In this document: positions 1-8,053 of the stretch, in pieces
How the letters are laid out: each line of letters begins with the position of its first letter
How positions within the stretch are numbered: the stretch's first letter is position 1
NCBI GenBank assembly: GCA_942493245.1
Contig: OW818685.1
Location: 3,596,001 to 3,660,000 of the forward strand
Source of the DNA: DAOPYU01 sp942493245
GTDB lineage: Bacteria > Sumerlaeota > Sumerlaeia > UBA8349
Direction of reading: 5' to 3'
Length of the DNA: 64,000 nt
Translations under genes and position numbers: made by a program
Notes under the pieces: model-generated
Seen by the model: only the letters and a program-made list of their open reading frames with translations
What the model was told of the DNA's origin: nothing
The model's database searches: none

Positions 1-14
1 CAATTCACCCCCAA

Positions 15-230
15 AACCGCAGTTGACGCCCATCGTCCGGTTTTTCTTTCAGGCGGGCGGGACGCCCGCCCTCCCAGAAAGGCCCTTTTTCAAGGGAAGA
101 ATGCCCCCCGGGAACGCCGATCCCCTGATCGGCGCGGAGAAAATTTCACCCAAAGGGTGAACGGATTGGCCCCCGTTTTCCCCGCCGACAAGGGTCAAGA
201 CCTGTTTTTCCGTTTCAACCGCGGTTTTCA
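15..230 (+). repeat. Dispersed ~215-bp repeat, copy 1
   Basis: This stretch is repeated with small differences at 60131-60338. Both copies begin with AACCGCAGTT, carry the GC hairpin GGCGGGCGGGACGCCCGCC, continue through a CTGATCGG segment and a GTCAAGACCTGTTT segment, and end in TTCAACCGC(A/G)GTTTT, so each copy is bounded by the same AACCGC word. No credible gene lies in bases 1-350; the rest of that stretch is the promoter of the TetR gene. The function is unknown; it may be a non-autonomous mobile element or a structured intergenic repeat. Confidence 0.75.
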
Positions 231-282
231 CCGGACAATTGAGGAGTTCCTCCACACCTGCGCCTCGCGTCCAAAAAACCGC

Positions 283-338
283 TTGACATAACCCACCCGC
301 GCTGATACTATACCGTCTGGTCGGTATAGAAAAGGAGA
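283..338 (+). promoter_or_regulatory. Promoter and TetR-type operator of the efflux operon
   Basis: TTGACA (283-288) and TACTAT (306-311) are separated by 17 bp, a good sigma-70 layout. A perfect inverted repeat, CTATACCG-N6-CGGTATAG (308-329), overlaps the -10 and the expected start site. A strong ribosome site, AAAAGGAGAG, follows at 330-338 just ahead of the ATG at 351. An operator in this position should let the downstream TetR protein repress itself and the pump genes. Confidence 0.75.
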
Positions 339-350
339 GTCAAACACCCC

Positions 351-902
351 ATGTCCCGTCCCAATTCCAAAGAAATCATCCTGGACGCAGCGGAAGCCGT
401 CGTGGTCGAATCGGGCGCCGCCCATTTGACACTCGACGCAGTGGCCGAACGGTCCAACCTGAGCAAGGGGGGGGTGATGTACAACTTCCCCAGCAAGGAA
501 GCGCTGCTCGAGGGCATGTTCGGCCGCCTTCTGGAACGCCATGAACAGTCCCGTCAGAAAGCCCGGCTGGAATTGCCCCCTGACACCCACAACGAATTGT
601 GGGTTGAAATCAGCATGCTCCTGGGAATGGGAAAGGGGGCGTTCAACCGGTTGAACGCCGCGTTGCTGGCGGTCATCGCCAACCAGCCGGAACTGCCCAA
701 GCCGTTCTGCGAAGAACACCGCGAGCGGTTCAACCGCGAGGTGATTCCGCCGGAGAACTTCGATCGCTCGGCCATTCTTTTCTTCGCAGCTCTGGGACTC
801 CACCTCCACGAACTCCTGAAATTTCAACTTCTTACCCATGAGCAACGGGAACGGATTCAAGATCGTCTGCTGGAGTTGGCGGCCTCGGGCGCACCCCTCT
901 GA
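351..902 (+). CDS. TetR/AcrR-family transcriptional repressor
   Basis: This 183-residue protein has the usual TetR length. An N-terminal helix-turn-helix spans about residues 8-55, with the typical ILDAAE start, the TLDAVAERSNLSKGGVMYNF recognition region and a following SKEALLEG helix. The C-terminal ligand-binding half is helical and gives no clue to the ligand. It is the first gene of a cluster with an RND adaptor and pump (103 bp to the next gene). A 22-bp palindrome over its own promoter suggests autorepression relieved by a pump substrate. The start at 351 follows a strong AAAAGGAGAG ribosome site. Confidence 0.92.
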   Translation: MSRPNSKEIILDAAEAVVVESGAAHLTLDAVAERSNLSKGGVMYNFPSKEALLEGMFGRLLERHEQSRQKARLELPPDTHNELWVEISMLLGMGKGAFNRLNAALLAVIANQPELPKPFCEEHRERFNREVIPPENFDRSAILFFAALGLHLHELLKFQLLTHEQRERIQDRLLELAASGAPL

Positions 903-1005
903 AGTTGGTAAGGATTCGGCGCTTCTCCCGATACGGGGAAGGCTTTTCATATCGTATTCCAGCTCCCTTGCCGGGGAGCAGTCTATCACCAAGAGGTTTT
1001 CACGC

Positions 1006-2415
1006 ATGAACAGATGTACAGGCAGAACGTCGAGCGGTTTCGCATCCTTCAAGTGGGTGTTGTTTCTGGTGGGAGGCCTTCTGACGGCCGGTATTGTGTT
1101 TCATCTCGTGCAGCAGGGGTTTGCCCAGGAAAAAGGGGGCAAACCGGGAGCGGAGGCCGCCGCGGCCCAGATGCCCCCGCCGGAAGTGGAAGTCGGGAAA
1201 GCGACCCTCAAGACGCTGCCGCAGGTTTCCGAAATCGTCGGACGCGTCGAGTCGTCGCGGTCGGTGGAAATCTGCGCGCGCGTGGAAGGGTTCCTCCAGG
1301 AACAGTGCTTCGCCGATGGAGCGGAGGTGAAAAAGGGAGACCTGCTGTTCAAGATAGACCCCAAATCGTATGAAGTGACGCTGAACCTGGCCCGGGCGGA
1401 ACTGGCCAAGGCGCAGGCGACACTGTCGAGCGCCCGCAAGGGGGTGGACGTGTTGCGCGCCAAGGGCGAACTGATGAGCGCGCAAGCGACCCGGATCAAG
1501 GCGGACAAGGATCTGGGGCGCATCAAGCCGCTCGTGACCACCAACGTGCTGAGCAAACAGGAACTCGACACGGCGGAAGCGGCGTCCAAAGAATCCCATG
1601 CCCGCGAGGAAGCCCTTCAGGCTGCCTACGAACAGACGCAGATCAATCAGGCGACCAGCATCGAGCTGGCCGAAGCGATGGTTCAGGCGGCCCAGGCCAG
1701 CGTGGCGCAGGCGGAAATCCAGCTGGGCTACACGAACATGTTCGCTCCGATTGACGGGCGGCTCGGTAAGGCCCAGCAGTTGCCCGGCGCGCTGGTGGGC
1801 AAAAACATGGCGTCGCCGACCCTGCTGGCCACCATCTCGGCCATTGATCCGATGTGGGTCAACTGGAGCATCAGCGAGCAGGAATACCTGTCTCTGATGA
1901 ACCACGACGGAACGAACTTGAACGACAAGATCGAAAAAATCGAATTGATTCTGGGCGACGGGAGCGTTTATCCGCACACGGGCAAGATCACGTTTCTGGA
2001 TCGGGCCATTGACCCCAAGACCGGCACCCTGGCCCTGCGTGGCGAATTTTCCAATCCCGCGGGTCTTCTCAGAGATGGGTTGTACTGCCAGGTCCGGATC
2101 ACGCGCAACTCGGACAAACCCCGGCTCATGATCCCCCAGCGGGCGATCCAGAACCTCCAGGGCGAATTCTTTGTGTACCTGGTCGGCGCCGAAGGCGCGG
2201 TCGAACAACGTAAAATCAAAACCGGCGACCGGATCGGGAACGAACAGGTGGTGACAGACGGCCTGAAACCGGACGATCGCGTGATTGTCAACGGGACGCA
2301 GAAGGTCCGCCCCGGCGTTCCGGTAAAAGCGGTTGAAGTGACGCTTGAGAAAACGCCGGAAACACCCCCCACAGAAGCGGTCACAACGGCGCCCACAGAG
2401 AAGAAGGGGAACTGA
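1006..2415 (+). CDS. RND efflux periplasmic adaptor (HlyD/AcrA-like membrane-fusion protein)
   Basis: This 469-residue adaptor links an inner-membrane RND pump to an outer-membrane channel. It has an N-terminal membrane or signal segment (about residues 12-35), a lipoyl-like half domain, a long alpha-helical hairpin rich in Ala, Lys and Glu (about 115-225), the second lipoyl half with APIDGRLGKAQQLPGALVG, and beta-barrel and membrane-proximal domains. An ATG at 1006 preceded by AAGAGG is chosen; an in-frame upstream ATG at 838 lies inside the tetR gene and would add a non-signal extension. The stop is two bases before the pump gene, so the two are translationally close. No TolC-like channel gene is in the window. 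Confidence 0.93.
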   Translation: MNRCTGRTSSGFASFKWVLFLVGGLLTAGIVFHLVQQGFAQEKGGKPGAEAAAAQMPPPEVEVGKATLKTLPQVSEIVGRVESSRSVEICARVEGFLQEQCFADGAEVKKGDLLFKIDPKSYEVTLNLARAELAKAQATLSSARKGVDVLRAKGELMSAQATRIKADKDLGRIKPLVTTNVLSKQELDTAEAASKESHAREEALQAAYEQTQINQATSIELAEAMVQAAQASVAQAEIQLGYTNMFAPIDGRLGKAQQLPGALVGKNMASPTLLATISAIDPMWVNWSISEQEYLSLMNHDGTNLNDKIEKIELILGDGSVYPHTGKITFLDRAIDPKTGTLALRGEFSNPAGLLRDGLYCQVRITRNSDKPRLMIPQRAIQNLQGEFFVYLVGAEGAVEQRKIKTGDRIGNEQVVTDGLKPDDRVIVNGTQKVRPGVPVKAVEVTLEKTPETPPTEAVTTAPTEKKGN

Positions 2416-2417
2416 GC

Positions 2418-5400
2418 ATGTTTTCCCATTTCTTCATTCGTCGCCCGATCTTCGCCGCCGTTCTTTCCATCGTGACCACTCTGCTGGGCGCCATCGCGAT
2501 CTTTGGGTTGCCCATCATGCAGTACCCCCAGATTTCGCCACCTCAGGTCGAAGTCACCGCCATCTATCCCGGCGCCAATGCCGAAGACGTGGAGCGTTCG
2601 GTGGCCACGCCGATCGAGCAACAGGTCAACGGCGCCAAGAACATGCTCTACATGAACTCGAAGTGTTCGGCGGACGGCATGATGACGTTGACCGTCACAT
2701 TCGCCATCGGGACCGACATCGACCTGAACGCCGTCGAGGTGCAGAACCGCGTGAAACTGGCCGAACCACTCCTGCCGGCCGAAGTGACCCGGCAGGGCCT
2801 TTCGATCCGGAAGAAATCGCCCGACTTCCTGACCGTGATCAGTCTGAACTCGCCCGACAACAGCCGCGACGACCTCTTTCTGTCAAACTATGCCACCATC
2901 AACCTGGTGGACGCCATTGCGCGTATCCCGGGTGTGGGCGACTCCTTCGTCGCAGGCGCGGGCGACTACGCCATGCGTGTCTGGATCGACCCGAACAAAC
3001 TGACCAACCTGGGCATGACCCCTACCGACGTGGCCGCCGCCCTGCGCGAACAAAACCTGCAAGCTCCGGCCGGACGTATCGGCGATCCGCCGATGCCCAA
3101 TGGCCAGGAGTTCGAGTACACCGTGCGCGTCAAGGGCCGTCTGACCGACATCAGCGAGTTCGAGGATGTGATTCTGCGAACCAAACCCGACGGGACCATC
3201 GTACGCGTCAAGGACGTGGCGCGGGTGGAACTGGCCGCCAAATCCTACGCCTCGTACAGCCAGTTCAACGGCAAACCGAGCGCGTCGCTCGTGCTGTTCC
3301 AGTTGCCCGGTTCCAACGCCCTCGACGTGATGAACCAGATCAAGACGACAATGGCGGATCTCTCGAAGTCCTTCCCCTCGGGCGTGAACTACGAGATCAT
3401 GTTCGACTCGACCAAATTCGTGCGCACGTCGCTGAAAGAAGTGCTTTCGACGCTCGTAGAAGCCATGATCCTGGTGTTCCTGGTCACGTACCTCTTCCTC
3501 CAGTCCTGGCGGGCCACCATCATTCCCTGTCTGGCCGCGCCGGTCTCCCTCATCGGGACCTTTGTGCTTTTCAAACTCTTCGGGATCTCGATCAACACGG
3601 TCTCGATGTTCGGCCTGGTGCTGGCCATCGGGCTGGTGGTGGACGACGCCATCGTGGTGGTCGAGGCGGTCCAACGCCACATGGAGGAAGAACATTGTTC
3701 GGCGGTGGAGGCCAGCCGGCGGGCCATGAGCGCCGTGACCGGCCCCATCGTGGCGACCACCCTGGTGCTCTTCGCGGTGTTTGCCCCGGTCGGGTTTCTG
3801 GGGGGGATTACCGGGCAGTTGTACAAACAATTTGCCGTGGCCATCAGCGTCTCAGTGGCCATCTCGGCATTCAACTCTTTGACCCTCTCGCCTGCTCTGT
3901 GCGCGCTGCTTCTGAAACCCGAGACCGAGGGGGACAAGAAGAAACACCGGGGGCCACTCGCGCTCTTTTTCGGTGGGTTCAACTGGGCGTTCGATCTCTC
4001 GACACGCGGTTATGCCCGTGTGATCCAGGTCCTGATTCGCCGGTCGGTTCTGGTCATTCTGACCGTCATCGCGCTGTCGGCCGGATGCTGGAGTTTTTTC
4101 AAGATCCTGCCGACCGAATTCGTCCCGGATGAAGACCAGGGCGTTTTTATGTTGGATATCCGTCTGCCTCAAGGCGCCTCGCAGGAACGCATGAAAGTGG
4201 TCAGCGATCGGCTCGAAGCCCAATGCCGGGCGCTGCCGGGCGTCGAGAACGTTCTGTGTCTCGGGGGCAACAGTTTCATGACGGGAACCCGGGCCTCTTA
4301 TGTGAACTCCCTGATCGTCTCGCTCAAACACTGGTCGGAACGGGAAGAGCCCGATCTGCAATTGAAAGCGCTGATGCGCCAGGCCCAGATGCAGTTCATG
4401 GCCGAACGCGAAGCCCAGATCACCGTTTTCACCTTCCCCTCCCTGCCCGGCATGGGCGCGGCCAGCGCCACGCAGTTCCAACTTCAGGACCGCAGCGGCG
4501 GCACGCCTCAGGAACTGGTGGATACGTCTCAGAAATTCATCGGATCGCTCATGGCCGATAAGCGCTTCGCGATGGCCTTCTCGACCTTCAACACGAACTC
4601 GCCGCAGGTGGACCTGCAACTGGACCGAGAGAAGGCCAAGATGCTCGGCGTGCCGGTCAGCGACATCTTCGACACGATGAATGTCTGCATGGGCGGCCTG
4701 TATGTGAACGACCTCAACAAATTCGGACGCACCTACCGCGTCCAGCTCCAGGCGGAGCCCGGTGCGCGCCGGACGCCGGAAGACATCGGAAAACTCTACG
4801 TCCGAGGGAAAACCGGGGACATGATCCCGCTTTCGACCTTGACCAAAGTGGGCATGACCAACGGGCCCGATACCCTGGTGCGTCACAACCTGTACCGCAC
4901 GGCGGAGATCATGGCCATGCCGGCTCCCGGCGTTTCCTCGGGTCCGATCATGGCAGCCATCACCGAGAAGGCGGAAAAGGAATTGCCCAAGGGATACGGA
5001 TACGAATGGACCGGCGTTTCGTACCAGCAGGCCAAGACCAGCAACCAGATCAACTTCATCCTGATCATCGCGGTGATCTTTGTTTTCCTGACCCTGGCGG
5101 CCCAGTACGAAAGCTGGATTGTGCCGTTCGCCGTGATCCTGGCCATTCCGGTCGGCGTCTTCGGCGCTCTGGCCAGCGTGTACCTGCGCGGATTCGCCAA
5201 CAGCGTCTATGCCCAGATCGGACTGGTGATGCTGATGGGTCTGGCGGCCAAGAACGCGATTCTGATCGTCGAGTACGCCCGCGAGCGTTACACGGGTGGC
5301 ATGCCCCTGATCGAAGCGACGATCGAAGCGGCCCGCCTGCGGTTCCGCCCGATCCTGATGACCTCGCTCGCGTTCATCATGGGTCTTCTGCCCCTCGTCA

Positions 5401-5597
5401 TCTCGACCGGCGCGGGCGCGGAGGCGCGTAAGGCCCTCGGAACCGTCGTATTCGGCGGCATGATCATCGCCACCGGAATCGGCGTCTTCATCATCCCGAC
5501 GCTCTATGTGCTGTGCGAAAAAATGGGGTTGTTTTTCAAACGGCATCCCGAAAAGACCGTCCAGCCGGAACTCGAGGAAGAAGAAGATTACCTGTAA
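2418..5597 (+). CDS. RND multidrug efflux pump, HAE1 family (AcrB/MexB-like)
   Basis: This 1,059-residue protein matches the usual length of HAE1 pumps, which are proton-driven trimers exporting drugs, detergents or other amphiphiles. It opens with the family signature FFIRRPIFAAVLSIV, followed by a large periplasmic porter domain, a transmembrane block carrying the paired aspartates of the proton relay (GLVVDDAIVVVE), a second periplasmic domain and a final membrane block with GLAAKNAILIVEYARE. The substrate cannot be told from sequence. It is co-directional with the adaptor and ends in an acidic tail (ELEEEEDYL). A hairpin terminator follows within 40 bp. Confidence 0.95.
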   Translation: MFSHFFIRRPIFAAVLSIVTTLLGAIAIFGLPIMQYPQISPPQVEVTAIYPGANAEDVERSVATPIEQQVNGAKNMLYMNSKCSADGMMTLTVTFAIGTDIDLNAVEVQNRVKLAEPLLPAEVTRQGLSIRKKSPDFLTVISLNSPDNSRDDLFLSNYATINLVDAIARIPGVGDSFVAGAGDYAMRVWIDPNKLTNLGMTPTDVAAALREQNLQAPAGRIGDPPMPNGQEFEYTVRVKGRLTDISEFEDVILRTKPDGTIVRVKDVARVELAAKSYASYSQFNGKPSASLVLFQLPGSNALDVMNQIKTTMADLSKSFPSGVNYEIMFDSTKFVRTSLKEVLSTLVEAMILVFLVTYLFLQSWRATIIPCLAAPVSLIGTFVLFKLFGISINTVSMFGLVLAIGLVVDDAIVVVEAVQRHMEEEHCSAVEASRRAMSAVTGPIVATTLVLFAVFAPVGFLGGITGQLYKQFAVAISVSVAISAFNSLTLSPALCALLLKPETEGDKKKHRGPLALFFGGFNWAFDLSTRGYARVIQVLIRRSVLVILTVIALSAGCWSFFKILPTEFVPDEDQGVFMLDIRLPQGASQERMKVVSDRLEAQCRALPGVENVLCLGGNSFMTGTRASYVNSLIVSLKHWSEREEPDLQLKALMRQAQMQFMAEREAQITVFTFPSLPGMGAASATQFQLQDRSGGTPQELVDTSQKFIGSLMADKRFAMAFSTFNTNSPQVDLQLDREKAKMLGVPVSDIFDTMNVCMGGLYVNDLNKFGRTYRVQLQAEPGARRTPEDIGKLYVRGKTGDMIPLSTLTKVGMTNGPDTLVRHNLYRTAEIMAMPAPGVSSGPIMAAITEKAEKELPKGYGYEWTGVSYQQAKTSNQINFILIIAVIFVFLTLAAQYESWIVPFAVILAIPVGVFGALASVYLRGFANSVYAQIGLVMLMGLAAKNAILIVEYARERYTGGMPLIEATIEAARLRFRPILMTSLAFIMGLLPLVISTGAGAEARKALGTVVFGGMIIATGIGVFIIPTLYVLCEKMGLFFKRHPEKTVQPELEEEEDYL

Positions 5598-5628
5598 GCG
5601 AAAAGGGACAAAAAAGGGAAAAGAAAAT

Positions 5629-5669
5629 CGGCGCGTTTCCAGAAAATGGGAACGCGCCGTTTCTCTTTC
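5629..5669 (+). terminator. Rho-independent terminator of the efflux operon
   Basis: A 12-bp GC-rich stem, CGGCGCGTTTCC with GGGAACGCGCCG and one G-T wobble, encloses a 7-base A-rich loop and is followed by TTTCTCTTTC. It lies 32 bp after the pump stop codon. Confidence 0.85.
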
Positions 5670-5689
5670 ACCTATAGCCCGCCCTATCG

Positions 5690-5822
5690 AAGCGTTTCAC
5701 CCCTCTTTCATAGTCCGGGCCTTCAGCCCTTGCCTAAAATGGGGACAGTGTTCCTGGGGCGACACTGCGCTGGCCCCAGGCTGGTATAAATTCGCGCCTG
5801 TGGCGCTCAACCGCAATTTACA
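5690..5822 (+). repeat. Dispersed palindromic repeat, single copy
   Basis: The block contains TTTCATAGTCC, a CAGCCCTTGC word, a CCTGGGGC...GCCCCAGG palindrome, GGTATAAATTCGCGCC and GGCGCTCAACCGC. The same words in the same order occur in two opposed copies at 11333-11578. It sits directly against the 3' end of the minus-strand glycosyltransferase gene. No coding potential is apparent. Confidence 0.75.
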
Positions 5823-5828
5823 TGGTTT

Positions 5829-6764
5829 TTATCGCCAGCTCTCCCGCGCCAGTTCCGCCATGCGGCACTGGAAGGCCTTGCGGTCGCGCAGAAGCCCGGG
5901 AAGGCGCCAGGCCGCCGAAACATACCCGGCAAAGAAAGGCAGGTAAAACGACCGGTTGCAGAACCGCCGCCACCAGCGCAGTTCCTGGCGCAAGGCGCGC
6001 AGGAGTTCGCGCCGCGAGAAGCACTTCAGCAGAAACCGCATCCGGCAGCGCGTGTAGCGGTACACAAAGCGGAAACTGTACCGCCCCTGGGTGCGCGACT
6101 CGTGGTGGATGACCACGGAGTCCGGAACGTAGAGCACCTCGTACCCCACACGCCGCGCCTGCCAGCAATAGTCCGTCTCTTCAAAATAGATGGGAAAATA
6201 CTTTTCGTCGAGCGGCCCCAGACGCTGCACCATTTCGCGCCGCAGAGCAATGGCCGCGCCCGTGACGTAGTCGCAGGCCAGAATTTCGTCGAAGCGTCCG
6301 TCATCCTCCTGCTCGTAGCCGATGTGGTGCGTCTGGCCGTTGCTCTCGATCACCCCACCCGCGTGCTGAATCAGCCGCCCGCCCGGATAGAGCAATTTAC
6401 ACCCGAGCGCCCCCCAGCGCGGGCGCTCGCGCATCGCCTGCACCCAGGCGCGAAGCCACCCGGGGCGTACTTCCGTGTCGTCGTTCAACAGCACCAGCAC
6501 ATCGCCCTGGGCCTGACGCATACCCAGGTTGTTCCCCCCGGCAAAACCCAGGTTGATGGGGGACTGAATCAGCAGAACCTCGGGAAAACCCGTCTTGACC
6601 ACCTCGACGAGATTGTCCGTCGAGCCGTTGTCCACCACCAGCACTTCGTAGCGGTCGTAGTCGGTGGCCCGGATGCTTTCGAGCGCGCGGGCAATCACCG
6701 GCCCACCGTTCAGGCTCACGACAATAATCGAGAAAAAAGGTTCTTGGGTCATGGGATCAGGCAT
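5829..6764 (-). CDS. Family 2 glycosyltransferase (rhamnosyltransferase-like)
   Basis: This 311-residue GT-A fold enzyme has FFSIIVVSLNGG at the start, the nucleotide-binding VVDNGSTD motif, the metal-binding LLNDDTEV, and the acceptor-side pattern YFEETDYCWQARRVGYEV followed by VVIHHESRTQG. That set is typical of the WcaA/rhamnosyltransferase branch that builds surface polysaccharides or O-antigen; the sugar cannot be assigned. The C-terminus carries basic and aromatic stretches that could be membrane-associated. A second in-frame ATG at 6752 is possible. It follows the histidine kinase by 12 bp and is probably the last gene of a trpE-kinase-glycosyltransferase transcript. Confidence 0.9.
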   Translation of the reverse strand: MPDPMTQEPFFSIIVVSLNGGPVIARALESIRATDYDRYEVLVVDNGSTDNLVEVVKTGFPEVLLIQSPINLGFAGGNNLGMRQAQGDVLVLLNDDTEVRPGWLRAWVQAMRERPRWGALGCKLLYPGGRLIQHAGGVIESNGQTHHIGYEQEDDGRFDEILACDYVTGAAIALRREMVQRLGPLDEKYFPIYFEETDYCWQARRVGYEVLYVPDSVVIHHESRTQGRYSFRFVYRYTRCRMRFLLKCFSRRELLRALRQELRWWRRFCNRSFYLPFFAGYVSAAWRLPGLLRDRKAFQCRMAELARESWR

Positions 6765-6776
6765 TCATCCACCCGC

Positions 6777-8030
6777 TCACAGCTCCGCGGGAAGCCGCAC
6801 CGTGAAGGTCGTGCCTTCACCTTCCTCGGAGTCGAACCAGATACTGCCACAGTGGCGCTCGACGATTTTGCGCGTACTGGCCAGCCCGATACCCGACCCC
6901 CGATCGCCCTTGGTCGAGAAGAACAGATTGAAGATTTTCGTCTGGACCTCGTTCGGAATCCCCATGCCGTTGTCTCGGAAAGAGATGTCCACCGACTGGC
7001 GATCTTCTGTCAGACGCGTCTTGACGAGGACGTAGCCGTCTTTGGAGTCCTCGGCAATTGCGTCAATCCCATTGGTAATGAGGTTCAGGAACGCGTCGTA
7101 GATTTTGTCATGGTCAATTTTGATCTTGGGAACATTGATCTGCAATTCGGGAATCAACGCCACGCCACGCTCAACCGCAAAGTCGTCCACCTGATGCAGG
7201 ATCTCATAGATCAGGGCGTTGACATCGTACTTTTCGAGTTTCAAATCCAGTTCGCGCGAGTAGTTCAGCATGTTCATGACGAGCGACCCGATCTTTTTGT
7301 TCGCCCGCTGCAACACGTCCCACCCCTTGCGCACCATGTCCAGATCGTTGCGCTTGAACCCCAGATCAATGAAGAAACTGCCGCCGCGCGAGCTCTGGAG
7401 CAGGTTTTTGATATAGTGGGCCACTTCGGAAAGGCTGATGCTGATCGCGGCCAGGCGTTCCGCTTCGACCTTGTCGAAGTACATCCGCGACTTTTCGATC
7501 ACGATCGCCACCTGCTTGCAGACGGTCTCGAACAACACGCATTCTTCGTCCGAAAACGCCTGATCGCAATCGCGGCGCAAGGTCATCACTCCGACCACCT
7601 CCGCCTGAATCCGCAGGGGGTTGCAGATATAGGCGTGGCGCTGGTTGTCCTTGTCTCCATAAACGGTTTCGTGGCGCGAATCCTGCGAAGCGTCCGGAAC
7701 CGCAATGATCTGGTTGGTCTGAAAAGAAATCCCCGGCAACCCGCGCCCGACAGGCAGTTGCGCCAGACCTACCCGCTCCTTGAACTCCGGTCCCAACCCG
7801 TAGTTCGCGCGCAAGGTCAGGTGGTCGCTGCGGCCCTCGAGCAGATAGACGGAACAGACCGTCGCCCGGAACATGCGCGCCGCGATGGCGCAGATCTGAT
7901 CCAGGATAATATTCAATTCCAGCACCGAACCGACCAGATTGCTGATCTCCAGCAAACCGGACAAACATTCTTCCATCCTGCCTGCTCCATACTCCACGGC
8001 TTCGTTGGGCGTCTTCTGCGATTCGGTCAT
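6777..8030 (-). CDS. GAF-domain sensor histidine kinase
   Basis: This 417-residue soluble kinase has no transmembrane segment. A GAF sensory domain spans about residues 30-180. The phosphoacceptor helix has EVAHYIKN with His205, in an NtrB-like H-x-I-K-N setting. The ATPase domain has the N box NLITNGIDAI, G1 DNGMGIP, the F box FFSTKG and G2 GSGIGLAST. No receiver or response-regulator gene lies nearby, so its partner is unknown. The ATG at 8030 is chosen because the GAF domain follows it at normal spacing and it sits 23 bp after the trpE stop; a longer reading would run into trpE in another frame. Confidence 0.9.
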   Translation of the reverse strand: MTESQKTPNEAVEYGAGRMEECLSGLLEISNLVGSVLELNIILDQICAIAARMFRATVCSVYLLEGRSDHLTLRANYGLGPEFKERVGLAQLPVGRGLPGISFQTNQIIAVPDASQDSRHETVYGDKDNQRHAYICNPLRIQAEVVGVMTLRRDCDQAFSDEECVLFETVCKQVAIVIEKSRMYFDKVEAERLAAISISLSEVAHYIKNLLQSSRGGSFFIDLGFKRNDLDMVRKGWDVLQRANKKIGSLVMNMLNYSRELDLKLEKYDVNALIYEILHQVDDFAVERGVALIPELQINVPKIKIDHDKIYDAFLNLITNGIDAIAEDSKDGYVLVKTRLTEDRQSVDISFRDNGMGIPNEVQTKIFNLFFSTKGDRGSGIGLASTRKIVERHCGSIWFDSEEGEGTTFTVRLPAEL

Positions 8031-8053
8031 GATCGTCTTTTCTCCTGCCCTTT

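Noticed and set aside
2345..4132. A 595-codon plus-strand frame overlapping the RND pump in another phase.
   Set aside because: Arg/Pro/Gly-rich with no family motif; the pump frame is unambiguous.
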